A stretch of DNA of 23,849 nucleotides from an uncultured Pseudomonadota bacterium (GTDB lineage: Bacteria > Pseudomonadota > Gammaproteobacteria > Burkholderiales > Usitatibacteraceae), in contig CAMPHL010000001.1 in NCBI GenBank assembly GCA_946885905.1, forward strand, positions 1 to 23,849. The letters are read 5' to 3'. A program made the translations under genes and the position numbers. The notes under the pieces are model-generated. The model was not told the origin of the DNA and made no database searches. It was given only the letters and a program-made list of their open reading frames with translations. Every line of letters starts with the position of its first letter. The first letter of the stretch is position 1. Shown in pieces: positions 1 through 8,884 of this stretch.

Positions 1-1823
1 CCCGCGGCGCCGCGGACCCCCAGCAGCGGGTACACTTCCGTGGGCTCGAACTTCGCGCCGCCGATCAGGATGCGGTACTCGATGGACTTGAAGTCCGACA
101 TCCGCACGATCACCTTCTTGGGCCAGAAGGCGGCGGCGATGGTGGCCACCCCCTCGACGATCTTGTCCACGTAGAAGCGGGTGGGATTCTCGTAGCCGCG
201 CGCCTGGCGCGACACCTGGGCCTTCAGCTCGCCCGCGAGGCGGTCGAACTCGAGGCAGGCCTTGGGGTGGATGCCGATCGTGTTCGAGATGATGAACTCC
301 AGCCGCGCGAGGCCCACACCCTCGTTGGGCAGCTGGCAGAAGTCGAACGCGAGCTGCGGGTTGCCCACGTTCATCGCGATCTTCACCGGGATCTCGGGCA
401 TCCTGTCGAGCTTGATCTCCTGCTGCTCGAAGTCCATCTTGCCGGCGTAGATGTAGCCGGTGTCGCCCTCGGCGCACGAGACGGTCACCTCCGAGCCATC
501 CTTCAGCTTCTCGGTGGCGTCCTCGCATCCCACGACGGCGGGGACACCGAGCTCACGCGCGATGATCGCGCTGTGGCAGGTGCGCCCGCCGCGGTTGGTG
601 ATGATCGCCGAGGTGCGCTTCATCACCGGTTCCCAGTTGGGATCGGTCATGTCGGTCACGAGCACGTCTCCGTCCTGCACGCGGCCGATCTGCGAGACAT
701 CCTGGATCACGCGGACCTTGCCCTGGGCGATCTTGGAGCCGATCGCGCGGCCCGAGGCGAGCACCTCGCCGCGCTTGCCGATGCGATAGCGCACGAGCGT
801 GTCCTTGCGCTTGTCCTGGCTCTTCACCGTCTCCGGGCGCGCCTGCAGGATGTAGAGCTTGCCGTCCTCGCCGTCGCGGCCCCACTCGATGTCCATGGGG
901 CGCTGGTAATGCTTCTCGATCGCGACCGCGTAGCGCGCGAGCTCCTCGACCTCGGCATCGGAGAGCGAGAAGCGGTCGCGGTCCTTCGCCTCGACGTCGA
1001 CCTGCTTCACCGACTTGCCGGCCGCGGCCTGCTCGTCGAACACCATCCTGATCGCCTTGCCGCCGAGGCCCCGGCGCAGGATCGCCGGCTTGCCGTTGGC
1101 GAGGCAGAGCTTGGAAACGTAGAACTCGTCCGGGTTGACCGCGCCCTGCACCACCATCTCGCCCAGGCCATAGCTCGAGGTGATGAAGACCACCTCGCGG
1201 AAGCCCGACTCGGTATCCATCGAGAACATGACGCCCGCGGCAGCCAGGTCGCTGCGGACCATGCGCTGCACGCCCGCCGAGATCGAGACCTCGGCGTGCG
1301 CGAAGCCCTTGTGCACGCGATAGGCGATGGCGCGGTCGTTGTACAGCGATGCGAATACGCGACGCACGGCATCGAGCACGTTGTCGACGCCGCGGATGTT
1401 GAGGTAGGTCTCCTGCTGGCCCGCGAAGGAAGCGTCGGGGAGGTCCTCGGCCGTGGCCGAGGAGCGCACCGCGAAGCTCGCCCTGGGCGAATCCTTCGCG
1501 ACGTTCTCGTACGCGGCAACGATCTCGCGCTCGAGCCCTGCGGGGAGCTTCGCCTGCTCGACCCAGCCGCGAATTTCCTTCCCGGCGGCGGCGAGCGCGG
1601 AGATATCGTCCACGTCCAGCTTCGCCAGGCGCTCGCGGATGCGCTCGGCGAGCTTGTTGTGGGCGAGGAAGTCGTCGAAGGCCTGCGCGGTGGTGGCGAA
1701 GCCGCCGGGCACGCGCACGCCCGAGGCGGCGAGTTGCGAGATCAGCTCGCCCAACGAAGCGTTCTTGCCACCCACGGTGGCGACATCGGTCATGCGCAAC
1801 TGATCGAGGGGCTTCACGTACAT
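1..1823 (-). CDS. ppsA: Phosphoenolpyruvate synthase, 3' end outside window
   Basis: Converts pyruvate, ATP and water to PEP, AMP and phosphate in the cytoplasm, the entry step to gluconeogenesis from pyruvate. The ATG at 1823 opens with [20 protein letters not shown], followed by NASLGE, the N-terminal nucleotide-binding signature of PPS. The phosphohistidine motif [14 protein letters not shown] is present, with the catalytic His at residue 417 and the regulatory Thr at 415 (E. coli His421/Thr419). 607 complete codons are visible and still in frame at the left edge (near ...[13 protein letters not shown]); the family is about 790 residues, so about 180 C-terminal residues with the PEP/pyruvate-binding barrel end lie outside. 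It is divergent to ppsR, its dedicated regulator, across a 94-bp gap. No convincing Shine-Dalgarno precedes the ATG, but a consensus -10 box does. Confidence 0.95.
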   Translation of the reverse strand, partial: MYVKPLDQLRMTDVATVGGKNASLGELISQLAASGVRVPGGFATTAQAFDDFLAHNKLAERIRERLAKLDVDDISALAAAGKEIRGWVEQAKLPAGLEREIVAAYENVAKDSPRASFAVRSSATAEDLPDASFAGQQETYLNIRGVDNVLDAVRRVFASLYNDRAIAYRVHKGFAHAEVSISAGVQRMVRSDLAAAGVMFSMDTESGFREVVFITSSYGLGEMVVQGAVNPDEFYVSKLCLANGKPAILRRGLGGKAIRMVFDEQAAAGKSVKQVDVEAKDRDRFSLSDAEVEELARYAVAIEKHYQRPMDIEWGRDGEDGKLYILQARPETVKSQDKRKDTLVRYRIGKRGEVLASGRAIGSKIAQGKVRVIQDVSQIGRVQDGDVLVTDMTDPNWEPVMKRTSAIITNRGGRTCHSAIIARELGVPAVVGCEDATEKLKDGSEVTVSCAEGDTGYIYAGKMDFEQQEIKLDRMPEIPVKIAMNVGNPQLAFDFCQLPNEGVGLARLEFIISNTIGIHPKACLEFDRLAGELKAQVSRQARGYENPTRFYVDKIVEGVATIAAAFWPKKVIVRMSDFKSIEYRILIGGAKFEPTEVYPLLGVRGAA

Positions 1824-1851
1824 GACGGGGGAAGTGCCGGGGGGAGTTGCA

Positions 1852-1857
1852 ATTATA
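1852..1857 (-). promoter_or_regulatory. Candidate -10 box of ppsA
   Basis: The minus strand reads TATAAT, a perfect sigma70 -10 hexamer, about 30 bases before the ppsA ATG. This implies a 5' leader of roughly 20 bases. No good TTGACA-like -35 box is present at 16-18 bp spacing, so the promoter may need an activator. It lies in the short divergent gap shared with ppsR. The hexamer is seen directly; promoter activity is inferred. Confidence 0.5.
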
Positions 1858-1917
1858 GCGAACGCTCCATGACAATGTTGCAGCGCATCAATCGCCGCAG
1901 CCTCCGCCGAGCCGCCC

Positions 1918-2739
1918 ATGCCCCAACGCAGACGTGTCTTTTTCGTTTCCGACCGCACCGGCATCACCGTCGAGGCGCTGGGCTCCTCGCTGCTCACGCA
2001 GTTCGGGGAAGTCGACTTCCTGCGCGTGACGCTGCCCTTCATCGACACGATCCCCAAGGCGATCCAGGTGGTCGCGCAGGTGAACGAGGCCCATCGCGAC
2101 GCGGGCCAGCGCCCGCTCGTCTTCAGCTCCATCGTGGACGAGGGCGTGCGCGCCGAGATCGACAAGTGCGACGGGCTCGTTTTGGACGTGTTCGAGCGCT
2201 TCATCGTGCCGCTGGAATCCGAGCTCGGCGTGAAGTCGAGCCACCAGGTGGGCCGCGCGCACAGCGCGAGCCCCAAGGACTACAACCACCGGATCGAAGC
2301 CATCAACTACACGCTCGCGCACGACGACGGCATCACGCACCGGGGCCTCCAGGAGGCCGACATCGTGCTGGTGGGCGTCTCGCGCAGCGGCAAGACGCCG
2401 ACCTGCCTCTACATGGCGATGCAGTTCGGGATCAAGGCGGCCAATTACCCGCTCATCCCCGAGGACCTCGAGGCCAACAGGCTTCCGCCTTCGGTGGCCG
2501 CGTTGAAGGGCAAGGTGTGGGGGCTTTCGATCCAGCCCGAGCGCCTGCACCAGATCAGGAGCGAGCGGCGCCCGGACTCGCGCTACGCCGCGCTCGAGAA
2601 CTGCCGCTACGAGGTCACCGCGGCGGAGAAGCTCATGCGCAACGCGTCGATCCCCTTCATCGACTCGACCACCAAGTCGATCGAGGAGATCGCGACCCAC
2701 ATGCTGCACGAGGCGCACCTCGTCCGCCGGGTCTACTGA
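1918..2739 (+). CDS. ppsR: PEP synthase regulatory protein (bifunctional kinase/pyrophosphorylase, DUF299)
   Basis: Switches PEP synthase off by ADP-dependent phosphorylation of the active-site Thr next to the catalytic His, and on again by phosphate-dependent dephosphorylation. The 273-residue length is normal for the family. The N-terminus ([20 protein letters not shown]) is typical, and the P-loop GVSRSGKT is at residues 153-160, followed by [19 protein letters not shown], the strongest family signature. The ATG at 1918 is the only suitable start; no clear Shine-Dalgarno is visible before it. It is divergently oriented to its substrate gene ppsA. The gene downstream (esterase autotransporter) is 84 bp away and functionally unrelated, so the two need not be co-transcribed. 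Confidence 0.95.
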   Translation: MPQRRRVFFVSDRTGITVEALGSSLLTQFGEVDFLRVTLPFIDTIPKAIQVVAQVNEAHRDAGQRPLVFSSIVDEGVRAEIDKCDGLVLDVFERFIVPLESELGVKSSHQVGRAHSASPKDYNHRIEAINYTLAHDDGITHRGLQEADIVLVGVSRSGKTPTCLYMAMQFGIKAANYPLIPEDLEANRLPPSVAALKGKVWGLSIQPERLHQIRSERRPDSRYAALENCRYEVTAAEKLMRNASIPFIDSTTKSIEEIATHMLHEAHLVRRVY

Positions 2740-2823
2740 ACCGGGGCGAAGCGCGAATTCGTCTAAGATAGGCCGCGACAAAAGGGGCTCGTCGGCCCTG
2801 CACAAGAACCCCCGGGAGAGACC

Positions 2824-4713
2824 ATGAATACCAGGAAGCGCCTGCTACCCGCCCTGCTCGTTTCGCTGTTCGCCGGCATCGGGACCACCGCGGCCCAGGC
2901 CCAGCAGTTCACCGGCTTCTACGCATTCGGCGACAGCCTCACCGACGTCGGCTATTACCGCCCGTTCCTCGCCGGGGCGGGCGTTCCCTCGTCCCTCGTG
3001 GCCATCATGGGGCGCTACACCACCAACCCCGGCCCGGTGTGGACCGAGATCATCGCGCAGCACTATGGCTTCGCCGCGACCCCCAGCAACGTGTCCGGCG
3101 GCAACGTCTTCGCCCAGGGCGGCGCGCGCGTGACCGAGTCCCCGGGCGTGAACACGCCCCCCGGCCAGGCGCAGCGGCCGATCTCGACGCAGGTGACCGA
3201 GTTCCTCGCGCGCGGTGCGGTCGATTCCGGCGCCCTCTATGCGATGTGGGGCGGCGCGAACGACGTGTTCTTCAACCTCGGTGCATTCTCCGGCGGGCAG
3301 ATCACGCAGGCCCAGCTGCAGGCCAATGTCCTCGGCGCGGCGAGCGCCGAGATCGGCCAGATCCGGCGCCTCACGGACGCGGGTGCCCGCTACATCCTCG
3401 TCTTCGGCATTCCCAACGTCGGTGCCGCGCCGGCCTTCGCGGGCAATGCCACCACCGGTGGCGCGGTCACGGCGCTGTCCGCCGGATACAACACGACGCT
3501 CTTCACGGGCCTGCAGTCGCAGGGCCTGCGCGTGATCCCGGTGGACACGTTCGCCTTCTTCAACGAAGTCATCGCGCAGCCCTCCGCCTACGGCTTCACC
3601 AACACCACCGGCATCGCCTGCGGGGCGTTCCCGCCGGTGACCACCGCCCAGACCGCCAACTCCCTCTTCTGCTATACGGGCAACCTCGTCGCCCAGGGCG
3701 CGGACCGGACCTACGTGTTCGCCGACGGCGTCCACCCCACCACGGGCTCGCATGCGCTGCTGGGCGATTTCGTGAAGTCGCTCATCGATGGCCCGGCGCA
3801 GTACGGCATGCTCGCCGAAGGCGCGGTGCAGGCGCGCGAAGCGCACGTGCGCTCGCTGTCGAACGGCATCGCGCTGGGGCGCCAGCAGCCGGTCGGCACG
3901 TTCGGCGTGTTCCTCGGCGGCGACGCAAGCAACTACGAGATCGAGCCCGGTCTCGACACCCGTTCGAAGGCAGGCACCGTGGGCATCACGATGCGCGCCT
4001 CGGACAACGTGGTCGTGGGCGCGGCCTACGGCTACGGCAGCAACCGCGGGACCTTCTCCGGCAACCTCGGCAACTACAAGGTGGCCGAGCAGGTCTTCTC
4101 GATCTTCGGCGCCGTTCGCTCGGGGGGCCTCTACGCGGCCGCCGCCGGCACCATCTCGGACACCGACTACGGCGACATCAAGCGCCACATTCCCATCGGG
4201 CCCACCATCCGCGTGGCCGAGGGCAACGCGCAGGGCTCGAACTCGTCGTTCTACTTCACGGCCGGCTACGACTTCACCATCGGCCGCTTCACCATCGGCC
4301 CGCTGGTCTCGGTCCTCACCCAGGCCGTGACCGTGAACGGATTCGACGAAACGGGCGGCGGCGCGGCGAGCCTGCGCATCCTCGAGCAGAACCGCAAGTC
4401 CGAGGTGTGGAGCGCCGGCGCGCGGGCCTCGATCACCTTCGGCAACTGGACGCCGTGGGTCCGCGTCACCGCCGACGAGGAGCGGCGCGACGACGTGCGG
4501 CACGTCACGGCAACGCCGCTTTCGCTTGCGACCATCGGGAACCAGTACGACATCCCCGTGTACCGGCCCGATTCGAGCTACATCACCTGGGGAGCCGGCC
4601 TCACGGGCCGTCTCGCGCAGAACGTGGCGCTCAGCGTGAGCTACTACCAGGTCGAGAGCCGCAACGGCATCAACCAGGATGGCTGGAGCGGGCTCGTCTC
4701 CATCGGCTTCTGA
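2824..4713 (+). CDS. GDSL-family esterase/lipase autotransporter (EstA-like, type Va)
   Basis: Predicted outer-membrane esterase: a secreted lipolytic passenger joined to its own translocating beta-barrel. The 629 residues are close to Pseudomonas EstA. A Sec signal peptide covers residues 1-26 (positive MNTRKR, hydrophobic core, AQA cleavage site). The passenger has GDSL block I (FGDSLTDVG, Ser38 nucleophile), block III (GGAND, Asn146) and block V (DGVHPTTGSH, Asp301/His304), so the catalytic set is complete. From about residue 350 to the end lies an autotransporter beta-domain of alternating amphipathic strands, ending in the expected C-terminal Phe (GLVSIGF). A GGGAGAG Shine-Dalgarno is 3 bases before the ATG region spacer. 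The natural substrate cannot be read from the sequence. It is followed after 18 bp by a small zinc-ribbon gene. Confidence 0.92.
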   Translation: MNTRKRLLPALLVSLFAGIGTTAAQAQQFTGFYAFGDSLTDVGYYRPFLAGAGVPSSLVAIMGRYTTNPGPVWTEIIAQHYGFAATPSNVSGGNVFAQGGARVTESPGVNTPPGQAQRPISTQVTEFLARGAVDSGALYAMWGGANDVFFNLGAFSGGQITQAQLQANVLGAASAEIGQIRRLTDAGARYILVFGIPNVGAAPAFAGNATTGGAVTALSAGYNTTLFTGLQSQGLRVIPVDTFAFFNEVIAQPSAYGFTNTTGIACGAFPPVTTAQTANSLFCYTGNLVAQGADRTYVFADGVHPTTGSHALLGDFVKSLIDGPAQYGMLAEGAVQAREAHVRSLSNGIALGRQQPVGTFGVFLGGDASNYEIEPGLDTRSKAGTVGITMRASDNVVVGAAYGYGSNRGTFSGNLGNYKVAEQVFSIFGAVRSGGLYAAAAGTISDTDYGDIKRHIPIGPTIRVAEGNAQGSNSSFYFTAGYDFTIGRFTIGPLVSVLTQAVTVNGFDETGGGAASLRILEQNRKSEVWSAGARASITFGNWTPWVRVTADEERRDDVRHVTATPLSLATIGNQYDIPVYRPDSSYITWGAGLTGRLAQNVALSVSYYQVESRNGINQDGWSGLVSIGF

Positions 4714-4731
4714 TCCGCCACGGGCGGCGGG

Positions 4732-5040
4732 GTGAAGAAAGTCCACACCGCCGCCACGCTGCCCGAGGCCCACCTCCTGGTGGACCTCCTCGCGGACCGC
4801 GGCATCCGCGCCCGCATCTTCAATGCCAACGCCTCCAGCATCGCAGGCGAGCTGCCGATCGACGCGGCCCTTCCCCAGATCTGGGTCGAGGACCCCGCCC
4901 ATGCGAGTCGCGCCCGCGAGGTGATCGACGAGTTCGTGCGGCTGCCTGCGCAGCCCACGAAGAAGTGCCCTTCCTGCGGGGAGGAGAACCCCGGGTCCTT
5001 CGATCTTTGCTGGAACTGCGGCGCGGGGCTCGAGGCTTGA
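4732..5040 (+). CDS. DUF2007 domain / C-terminal zinc-ribbon small protein
   Basis: 102 residues from a GTG start at 4732. The N-terminal part (KKVHTAATLPEAHLLVDLLA, then RGIRARIFNAN) matches DUF2007, a ferredoxin-like fold called a putative signal-transducing domain; the pattern of moving along a gene product to an 'IWVEDPAHASRAREVIDEF' helix is typical. The C-terminus adds a zinc ribbon: Cys79-x2-Cys82 and Cys93-x2-Cys96. It begins 18 bp after the esterase stop, so it is probably on the same transcript. A small CCGCC/GGCGG hairpin (4715-4727) lies over the translation start region and could limit initiation. Biochemical function of this family is not known; regulatory or protein-binding roles are only guesses. 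Confidence 0.8.
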   Translation: MKKVHTAATLPEAHLLVDLLADRGIRARIFNANASSIAGELPIDAALPQIWVEDPAHASRAREVIDEFVRLPAQPTKKCPSCGEENPGSFDLCWNCGAGLEA

Positions 5041-5055
5041 CTTCGAAGCGTCAAG
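5036..5055. terminator. Convergent-gene hairpin, possible weak bidirectional terminator
   Basis: CTTGAC (5036-5041) and GTCAAG (5050-5055) pair perfectly around an 8-base loop. The hairpin lies exactly where the DUF2007 gene and the phospholipase gene converge, and it covers both stop codons. There is no T-tract on either side, so intrinsic termination is uncertain. Confidence 0.3.
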
Positions 5056-7249
5056 GAGTACCGACGAACAAGTAGAACCGCCCCTTCCCGTTCTTCGCGT
5101 CGGCCACACCGAGATATACCGGACCAATGGGGGTACTGGCGGCGAGGTAGGCGCTGAACGACTTCTGCCATCCGGTGAGCGAGGTCTCGGTGTAGGGCTT
5201 GGTCATCCGCCCGGCCTCGGCGGAGATGCCCCCGATGAGCGCGAGTCCATAGAGCGGCGTGTCCAGATCCAGCCGGTACTGGCCCTCCAGCCGCCCGAAC
5301 GTGTACTCGGCGCCGCGCAACTGGTCGACGGCGAAGCCCGAGAGGCGCCGCGGCCCGCCGAGCGTGAAGGCGTCGGCGAGCGGCAGCGTCCCCTTGAGCG
5401 CCGTGCCGCCCTCGAGGCCCGCGAGCACGACCCAGTCGCGGAACGAATAGGCCCCGCCCCAGCGCAGCTCGGTGCGCGAATACTTGCCGCCCGTCCCCGC
5501 GAGCACTCGCTGCGCATCGAAGTGCGTGAGGTCGAGCTTCACCCCTTGCGTCGGGAAGAAAGGCTGGTCGTAGGTGTCGATGGCGAGCGCGGCGGTGGGG
5601 CCGCCCACGCGCGCGGTGAGGTTCGGCAGGTCGCTGGGCCCGGTGTCCAGGACCGAGGACAGGCGCCGCTCGGCCCAGCCGAGCTTCGCCTGTCCCCACA
5701 CCCCGAGGTTCGCTCCCGCCTCGAGGCCCGCCACGTTGTGCTGCACGCGGTAGACGGCCACGCGGTCGCCCCCTTCGTAGAGCGGGTCCTTGGAGAGCGA
5801 GGTGCTGGCGTACGGCCTGAGGAAGCTCGCGTGGCGCTTGTCGAGCGGCTGGTAGAACTCGGCGGCAAGGCTTTGCTCACTCCCGATCTGCGCGCCCACC
5901 AGCATCTCCCCGCCCAGCGTGTTCATCCACGTCATGCGCAGCAGCGAGCGCACGTTGAAGGCCGCGTCGCTGCGGAAGTCGGACGCGAGGTTGACGCCGA
6001 AGCGCAGGTAGTTCGGCCCCCACGGCTTCTCGACCGGGGTGATGCGCAGGATCGTCTTGTCGTGCAGGCGGACGACGCTATAGTCGAGCGAATGCAGGTC
6101 GCCCTGGTTGAACTCGCGCACCAGGTCCTTGCCCAGCCGCCCGGCGTCGAGGGGTTCGCCTTCCTTCTGGGCGATGCCGCGCCGGATCGTATCCGGGCTC
6201 ACGAAGCGCGTGCGTTCCACCGTCACCTGGTCGATGATGGGCGGCGTGTGCGTGTCGGCGAGGCGCAGGTTGTCCTGCCAGTCCGCATAGGCCGGGATCG
6301 TGGCGGTGAAGCGCCTGAGCTCGCCGGCCGCGGCGAGCGCAGCCGCCCGTCCCTTCTCCTTGGCCTCCAGTTGCCGCGTGAAGGCGGTGGAGGTGATGTC
6401 GCCCAGCTCGGGCCGCAAGTAGACGTCGCCGGGCCGCAGCTCCGCGAGCGAGCGCGCCACGTTCTGCTCGGTGAGGAGGTTCACGACCTGTCCCAGCACG
6501 GTCACGACGCCCTTCACCTGCTCCGGCTTGTAGAGCGGGGAGCCCACGTTCACCACGATCAGGACGTCGGGGTTGCAGAGCGCGCGCGCCTCGGTGATCG
6601 GCAGGTTGTCCGTGAGGCCGCCGTCGACCAGCTTGCGGCCGTCGCGCAGCACCGGCGCGATGAGCCCCGGCACAGACATGCTCGCCCGCATCGCGGAAGT
6701 GAGGTCGCCGCTGCGGATGGCCACGCGCTCGCCGTTGCCGATGTCGGTGGCCATGATGGCGAGCGGCATGCGCAGCTCCTCGATGGGGCGCTCGCCGAGG
6801 TCGGCCCGCACCAGCCGGTTGAAGAAGAGCTTGAGCTTCTCGCCCGCGAGCGCGCCCTCGCGGAACTTGAGGCCCTCGCGCGACACGCCGAACTCCAGCG
6901 CGGAGTAGAAGCGGTCGTCGAGCTCCTTGCGGCGGATGTTCACCTGCTCGCGGCCGGCGAAGTCGTCGAACATCGAGTTCCAGTCGGTCTCCCTCACGCG
7001 CTCGCCGATCTCCTTCAGCGAGACGCCGGATGCGTACGCGCCGCCCACGAGCGCGCCCATGCTCGTGGCCGCGATGCAGGCCACCGGAATGCGCATCTCC
7101 TCGAGCACCTCGAGGACGCCCAGGTGCGCGCCGCCGCGCGCGCCGCCGCCGCCGAGGACGAGTCCAACCCTGGGTGGCGCGGCCGGAGCCTGGGCGAGCG
7201 CGGTGGTCGCGGCCGCGAGGAGCAGGCCGGCGCAAAGGGATCGCTTCAT
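5051..7249 (-). CDS. Patatin-like phospholipase with POTRA and beta-barrel (PlpD-like, type Vd autotransporter)
   Basis: Predicted secreted or surface-exposed phospholipase A of 732 residues, matching the length of Pseudomonas PlpD. A signal peptide covers 1-20 (ending ALAQ). The patatin domain (about 27-230) has the oxyanion loop GGGGARG at 33-39, nucleophile Ser63 in A-T-S-M-G, and the catalytic Asp209 in DGG. A POTRA-like domain (about 337-405, starting IIDQVTVERTRFV) and a 16-strand-type bacterial surface antigen barrel (about 410-732) follow. Two oddities: the first Gly of GxSxG is Ala61, and the chain ends ...FYLFVGTP, not with the usual terminal Phe. The ATG at 7249 was chosen because it starts the signal peptide and lies 2 bp after the stop of the transporter gene, so the two are probably co-transcribed. 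Confidence 0.92.
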   Translation of the reverse strand: MKRSLCAGLLLAAATTALAQAPAAPPRVGLVLGGGGARGGAHLGVLEVLEEMRIPVACIAATSMGALVGGAYASGVSLKEIGERVRETDWNSMFDDFAGREQVNIRRKELDDRFYSALEFGVSREGLKFREGALAGEKLKLFFNRLVRADLGERPIEELRMPLAIMATDIGNGERVAIRSGDLTSAMRASMSVPGLIAPVLRDGRKLVDGGLTDNLPITEARALCNPDVLIVVNVGSPLYKPEQVKGVVTVLGQVVNLLTEQNVARSLAELRPGDVYLRPELGDITSTAFTRQLEAKEKGRAAALAAAGELRRFTATIPAYADWQDNLRLADTHTPPIIDQVTVERTRFVSPDTIRRGIAQKEGEPLDAGRLGKDLVREFNQGDLHSLDYSVVRLHDKTILRITPVEKPWGPNYLRFGVNLASDFRSDAAFNVRSLLRMTWMNTLGGEMLVGAQIGSEQSLAAEFYQPLDKRHASFLRPYASTSLSKDPLYEGGDRVAVYRVQHNVAGLEAGANLGVWGQAKLGWAERRLSSVLDTGPSDLPNLTARVGGPTAALAIDTYDQPFFPTQGVKLDLTHFDAQRVLAGTGGKYSRTELRWGGAYSFRDWVVLAGLEGGTALKGTLPLADAFTLGGPRRLSGFAVDQLRGAEYTFGRLEGQYRLDLDTPLYGLALIGGISAEAGRMTKPYTETSLTGWQKSFSAYLAASTPIGPVYLGVADAKNGKGRFYLFVGTP

Positions 7250-7251
7250 GT

Positions 7252-7980
7252 CTAGACCCTGAGTGAGAACGGCGTGAACTTCGTGTCGCGGTCGTAGTGA
7301 TCGACACCCTCGGCACGCTTGAGCCAGCCGACGAGGGCGTACGTCACGGGCGTGAAGAGGACTTCGACCAACACCTTGGCCACGAACTGCGCGGCCATCA
7401 CCTTGGGCAATGCCTCGTCGGGAATGATTCCCGTGCCCCAGAAGGCGAGCGGGTAGAAGAGCAGCGAGTCCACGCCCTCGCCCACGACGGTGGAGCCGAT
7501 CGTCCTGGCCCAGAGGTGTCGCCCCGCGGTGACGATCTTCATCTTGGCGAGCGTGAACGAGTTCACGAACTCGCCGCAGAAGTAGGCGATCATGGAGGCG
7601 AGGGAGACGCGCCAGGCGTTGCCGAAGGCGACCTCGTAGGCTTCCTGGTTCTTCCAGAAGGGCGCCGGCGGCAGCGCCACCACGACCCAGGCCATGAACG
7701 AGGCGAAGCCGAGCGCCGCGAATCCCGCCCAGATCACGCGCCGCGAGCGCGCATAGCCGTAGACCTCCGTGAGGACGTCGCCGAATACGTACGAGATCGG
7801 GAAGAAGAGGACCCCGGCGCCGAATACGATCGCAGCGGAATCCGACCATGGCGGCGTGAAGGGAAGGTCGACCTGCGCGATCTTGGCCGGGCCGATGAGG
7901 TTCGAGCACACGAGGATCACCACGAAGGCGACCATCACGAACTCGTAATAGCGCAGCTGCGCGGTTGCTGGAGTTTTCAT
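7252..7980 (-). CDS. yhhQ: Queuosine precursor transporter (YhhQ/VUT family)
   Basis: Inner-membrane protein of the vitamin-uptake-transporter-like family, known in E. coli to import queuosine precursors (preQ0/preQ1) for tRNA modification. The 242 residues contain about six hydrophobic segments. Family motifs are FFPISYVFGDVLTEVYGY (about 60-77) and VGEGVDSLLFYPLAF. The ATG at 7980 has GGAG 9 bases upstream. The 45-bp gap to the methyltransferase gene contains a GC-only 6-bp hairpin (8000-8005 with 8010-8015) but is too short and lacks the features of a preQ1 riboswitch. It is followed directly by the phospholipase gene, with no obvious functional link. Substrate is inferred from the family. 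Confidence 0.88.
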   Translation of the reverse strand: MKTPATAQLRYYEFVMVAFVVILVCSNLIGPAKIAQVDLPFTPPWSDSAAIVFGAGVLFFPISYVFGDVLTEVYGYARSRRVIWAGFAALGFASFMAWVVVALPPAPFWKNQEAYEVAFGNAWRVSLASMIAYFCGEFVNSFTLAKMKIVTAGRHLWARTIGSTVVGEGVDSLLFYPLAFWGTGIIPDEALPKVMAAQFVAKVLVEVLFTPVTYALVGWLKRAEGVDHYDRDTKFTPFSLRV

Positions 7981-8025
7981 TGAGGTGGGCTCCGACTCAG
8001 CCGGCGGCTGCCGGCAGGTCGCACT

Positions 8026-8808
8026 CTAACGCATGCCGCGCTGCCGCACCGCCTCGAAAAGCGCCAGCGAGCCCGCCACCGAGGCGTTCAGCGACTCGGC
8101 CCTGCCCGGCATGGGGATCCGCGCGCAGACCCTCGCCGCGCTGCGCGCCGCCGCCGAAAGGCCCGTGCCCTCGTTGCCGACCACGATCGCGACCGGCCCG
8201 CGCAGGTCGAGGTCGTAGATCGACGCCTTCGCGTCTCCCGCGAGCGCCAGCGACATGCCGCGGAAGGCGTCGAGAAAGGCGACCACATCGACGTGCTCGA
8301 TGATGTTGAGGTGGAAATGCGCGCCCATGCCGGCGCGAACGGCCTTGAGCGACCACGCGAAGGCGCTTGCACCGGCCAGCGCCACGTGACGCGCGCCCGC
8401 CGCGGCGGCGCTGCGCAACAGCGAGCCGACATTGCCCGGGTCCTGCACGTCTTCCAGCACCAGCACGAGGTCGGCGTCGGGCGGAATGGCGCAGCCACGC
8501 GGCGCCGGCACCGCCGCAAGCACGCCGGTGGCCGAATCCACCGTGGAGAGGGATTCGAAAAGCCTGTCGGCCACCACGAGGATCGCACCCTCGGGCACGC
8601 GCCGCGCGATGGCGCCCACCTCGGGCCGGTCGAGCGCGGAGCGGCTCACCATGAGGGTCGCGATGTCGTGGCCCGCGTCGAGGAACGAGCCCACCAGGTG
8701 CGCGCCGTCCAGCACGGTGAGGCCGCGCTTGCGCCGCTCGGCCGCGCTCGCAACCAGCCGCCCCATGGCCTTGAAGGCGGGGTTGTCGCGGGAAGCGACG
8801 TTCTTCAT
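8026..8808 (-). CDS. SpoU/TrmH-family RNA 2'-O-methyltransferase
   Basis: 260-residue SAM-dependent ribose methyltransferase of the SPOUT superfamily. The start chosen is the ATG at 8808 (MKNVASRDNPAFKAMGRLV), where the conserved N-terminal substrate-binding domain begins; a frame-open ATG at 8850 is possible but adds unconserved residues. All three SpoU motifs are visible: motif 1 DPGNVGSLLRSA (123-134), motif 2 IVVGNEGTGLS (198-208), motif 3 IPMPGRAESLNASVA (231-245). The target (rRNA or tRNA position) cannot be told from the sequence. It lies 76 bp downstream of rnhB, an arrangement I recall from other betaproteobacteria, where ppsR and ppsA then follow. Confidence 0.9.
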   Translation of the reverse strand: MKNVASRDNPAFKAMGRLVASAAERRKRGLTVLDGAHLVGSFLDAGHDIATLMVSRSALDRPEVGAIARRVPEGAILVVADRLFESLSTVDSATGVLAAVPAPRGCAIPPDADLVLVLEDVQDPGNVGSLLRSAAAAGARHVALAGASAFAWSLKAVRAGMGAHFHLNIIEHVDVVAFLDAFRGMSLALAGDAKASIYDLDLRGPVAIVVGNEGTGLSAAARSAARVCARIPMPGRAESLNASVAGSLALFEAVRQRGMR

Positions 8809-8884
8809 GCGTGGATCATTGGCGAAACCGTGTCCCACGATCGGCCGCACAGCCCCGGGAGAGGGTCCGGGTAGGGGGTCGGCA

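Noticed and set aside
2764..2769. TAAGAT as a -10 box for the esterase gene
   Set aside because: No -35 hexamer at a suitable distance; too weak to list.
267..2771. Very long plus-strand open frame opposite ppsA and across ppsR
   Set aside because: It is antisense to a clear PEP synthase and out of frame with ppsR; its Arg/Ala/His-rich composition is the usual result of GC-rich codon bias, and no family is recognisable.
2845..5127. 760-codon minus-strand open frame opposite the esterase gene
   Set aside because: The plus-strand product has a signal peptide, complete GDSL catalytic set and barrel; the antisense frame has none of this.
7981..8025. Possible preQ1 riboswitch before yhhQ
   Set aside because: The gap is only 45 bp; it has one GC-only 6-bp hairpin and no preQ1-type A-rich tail or pseudoknot.
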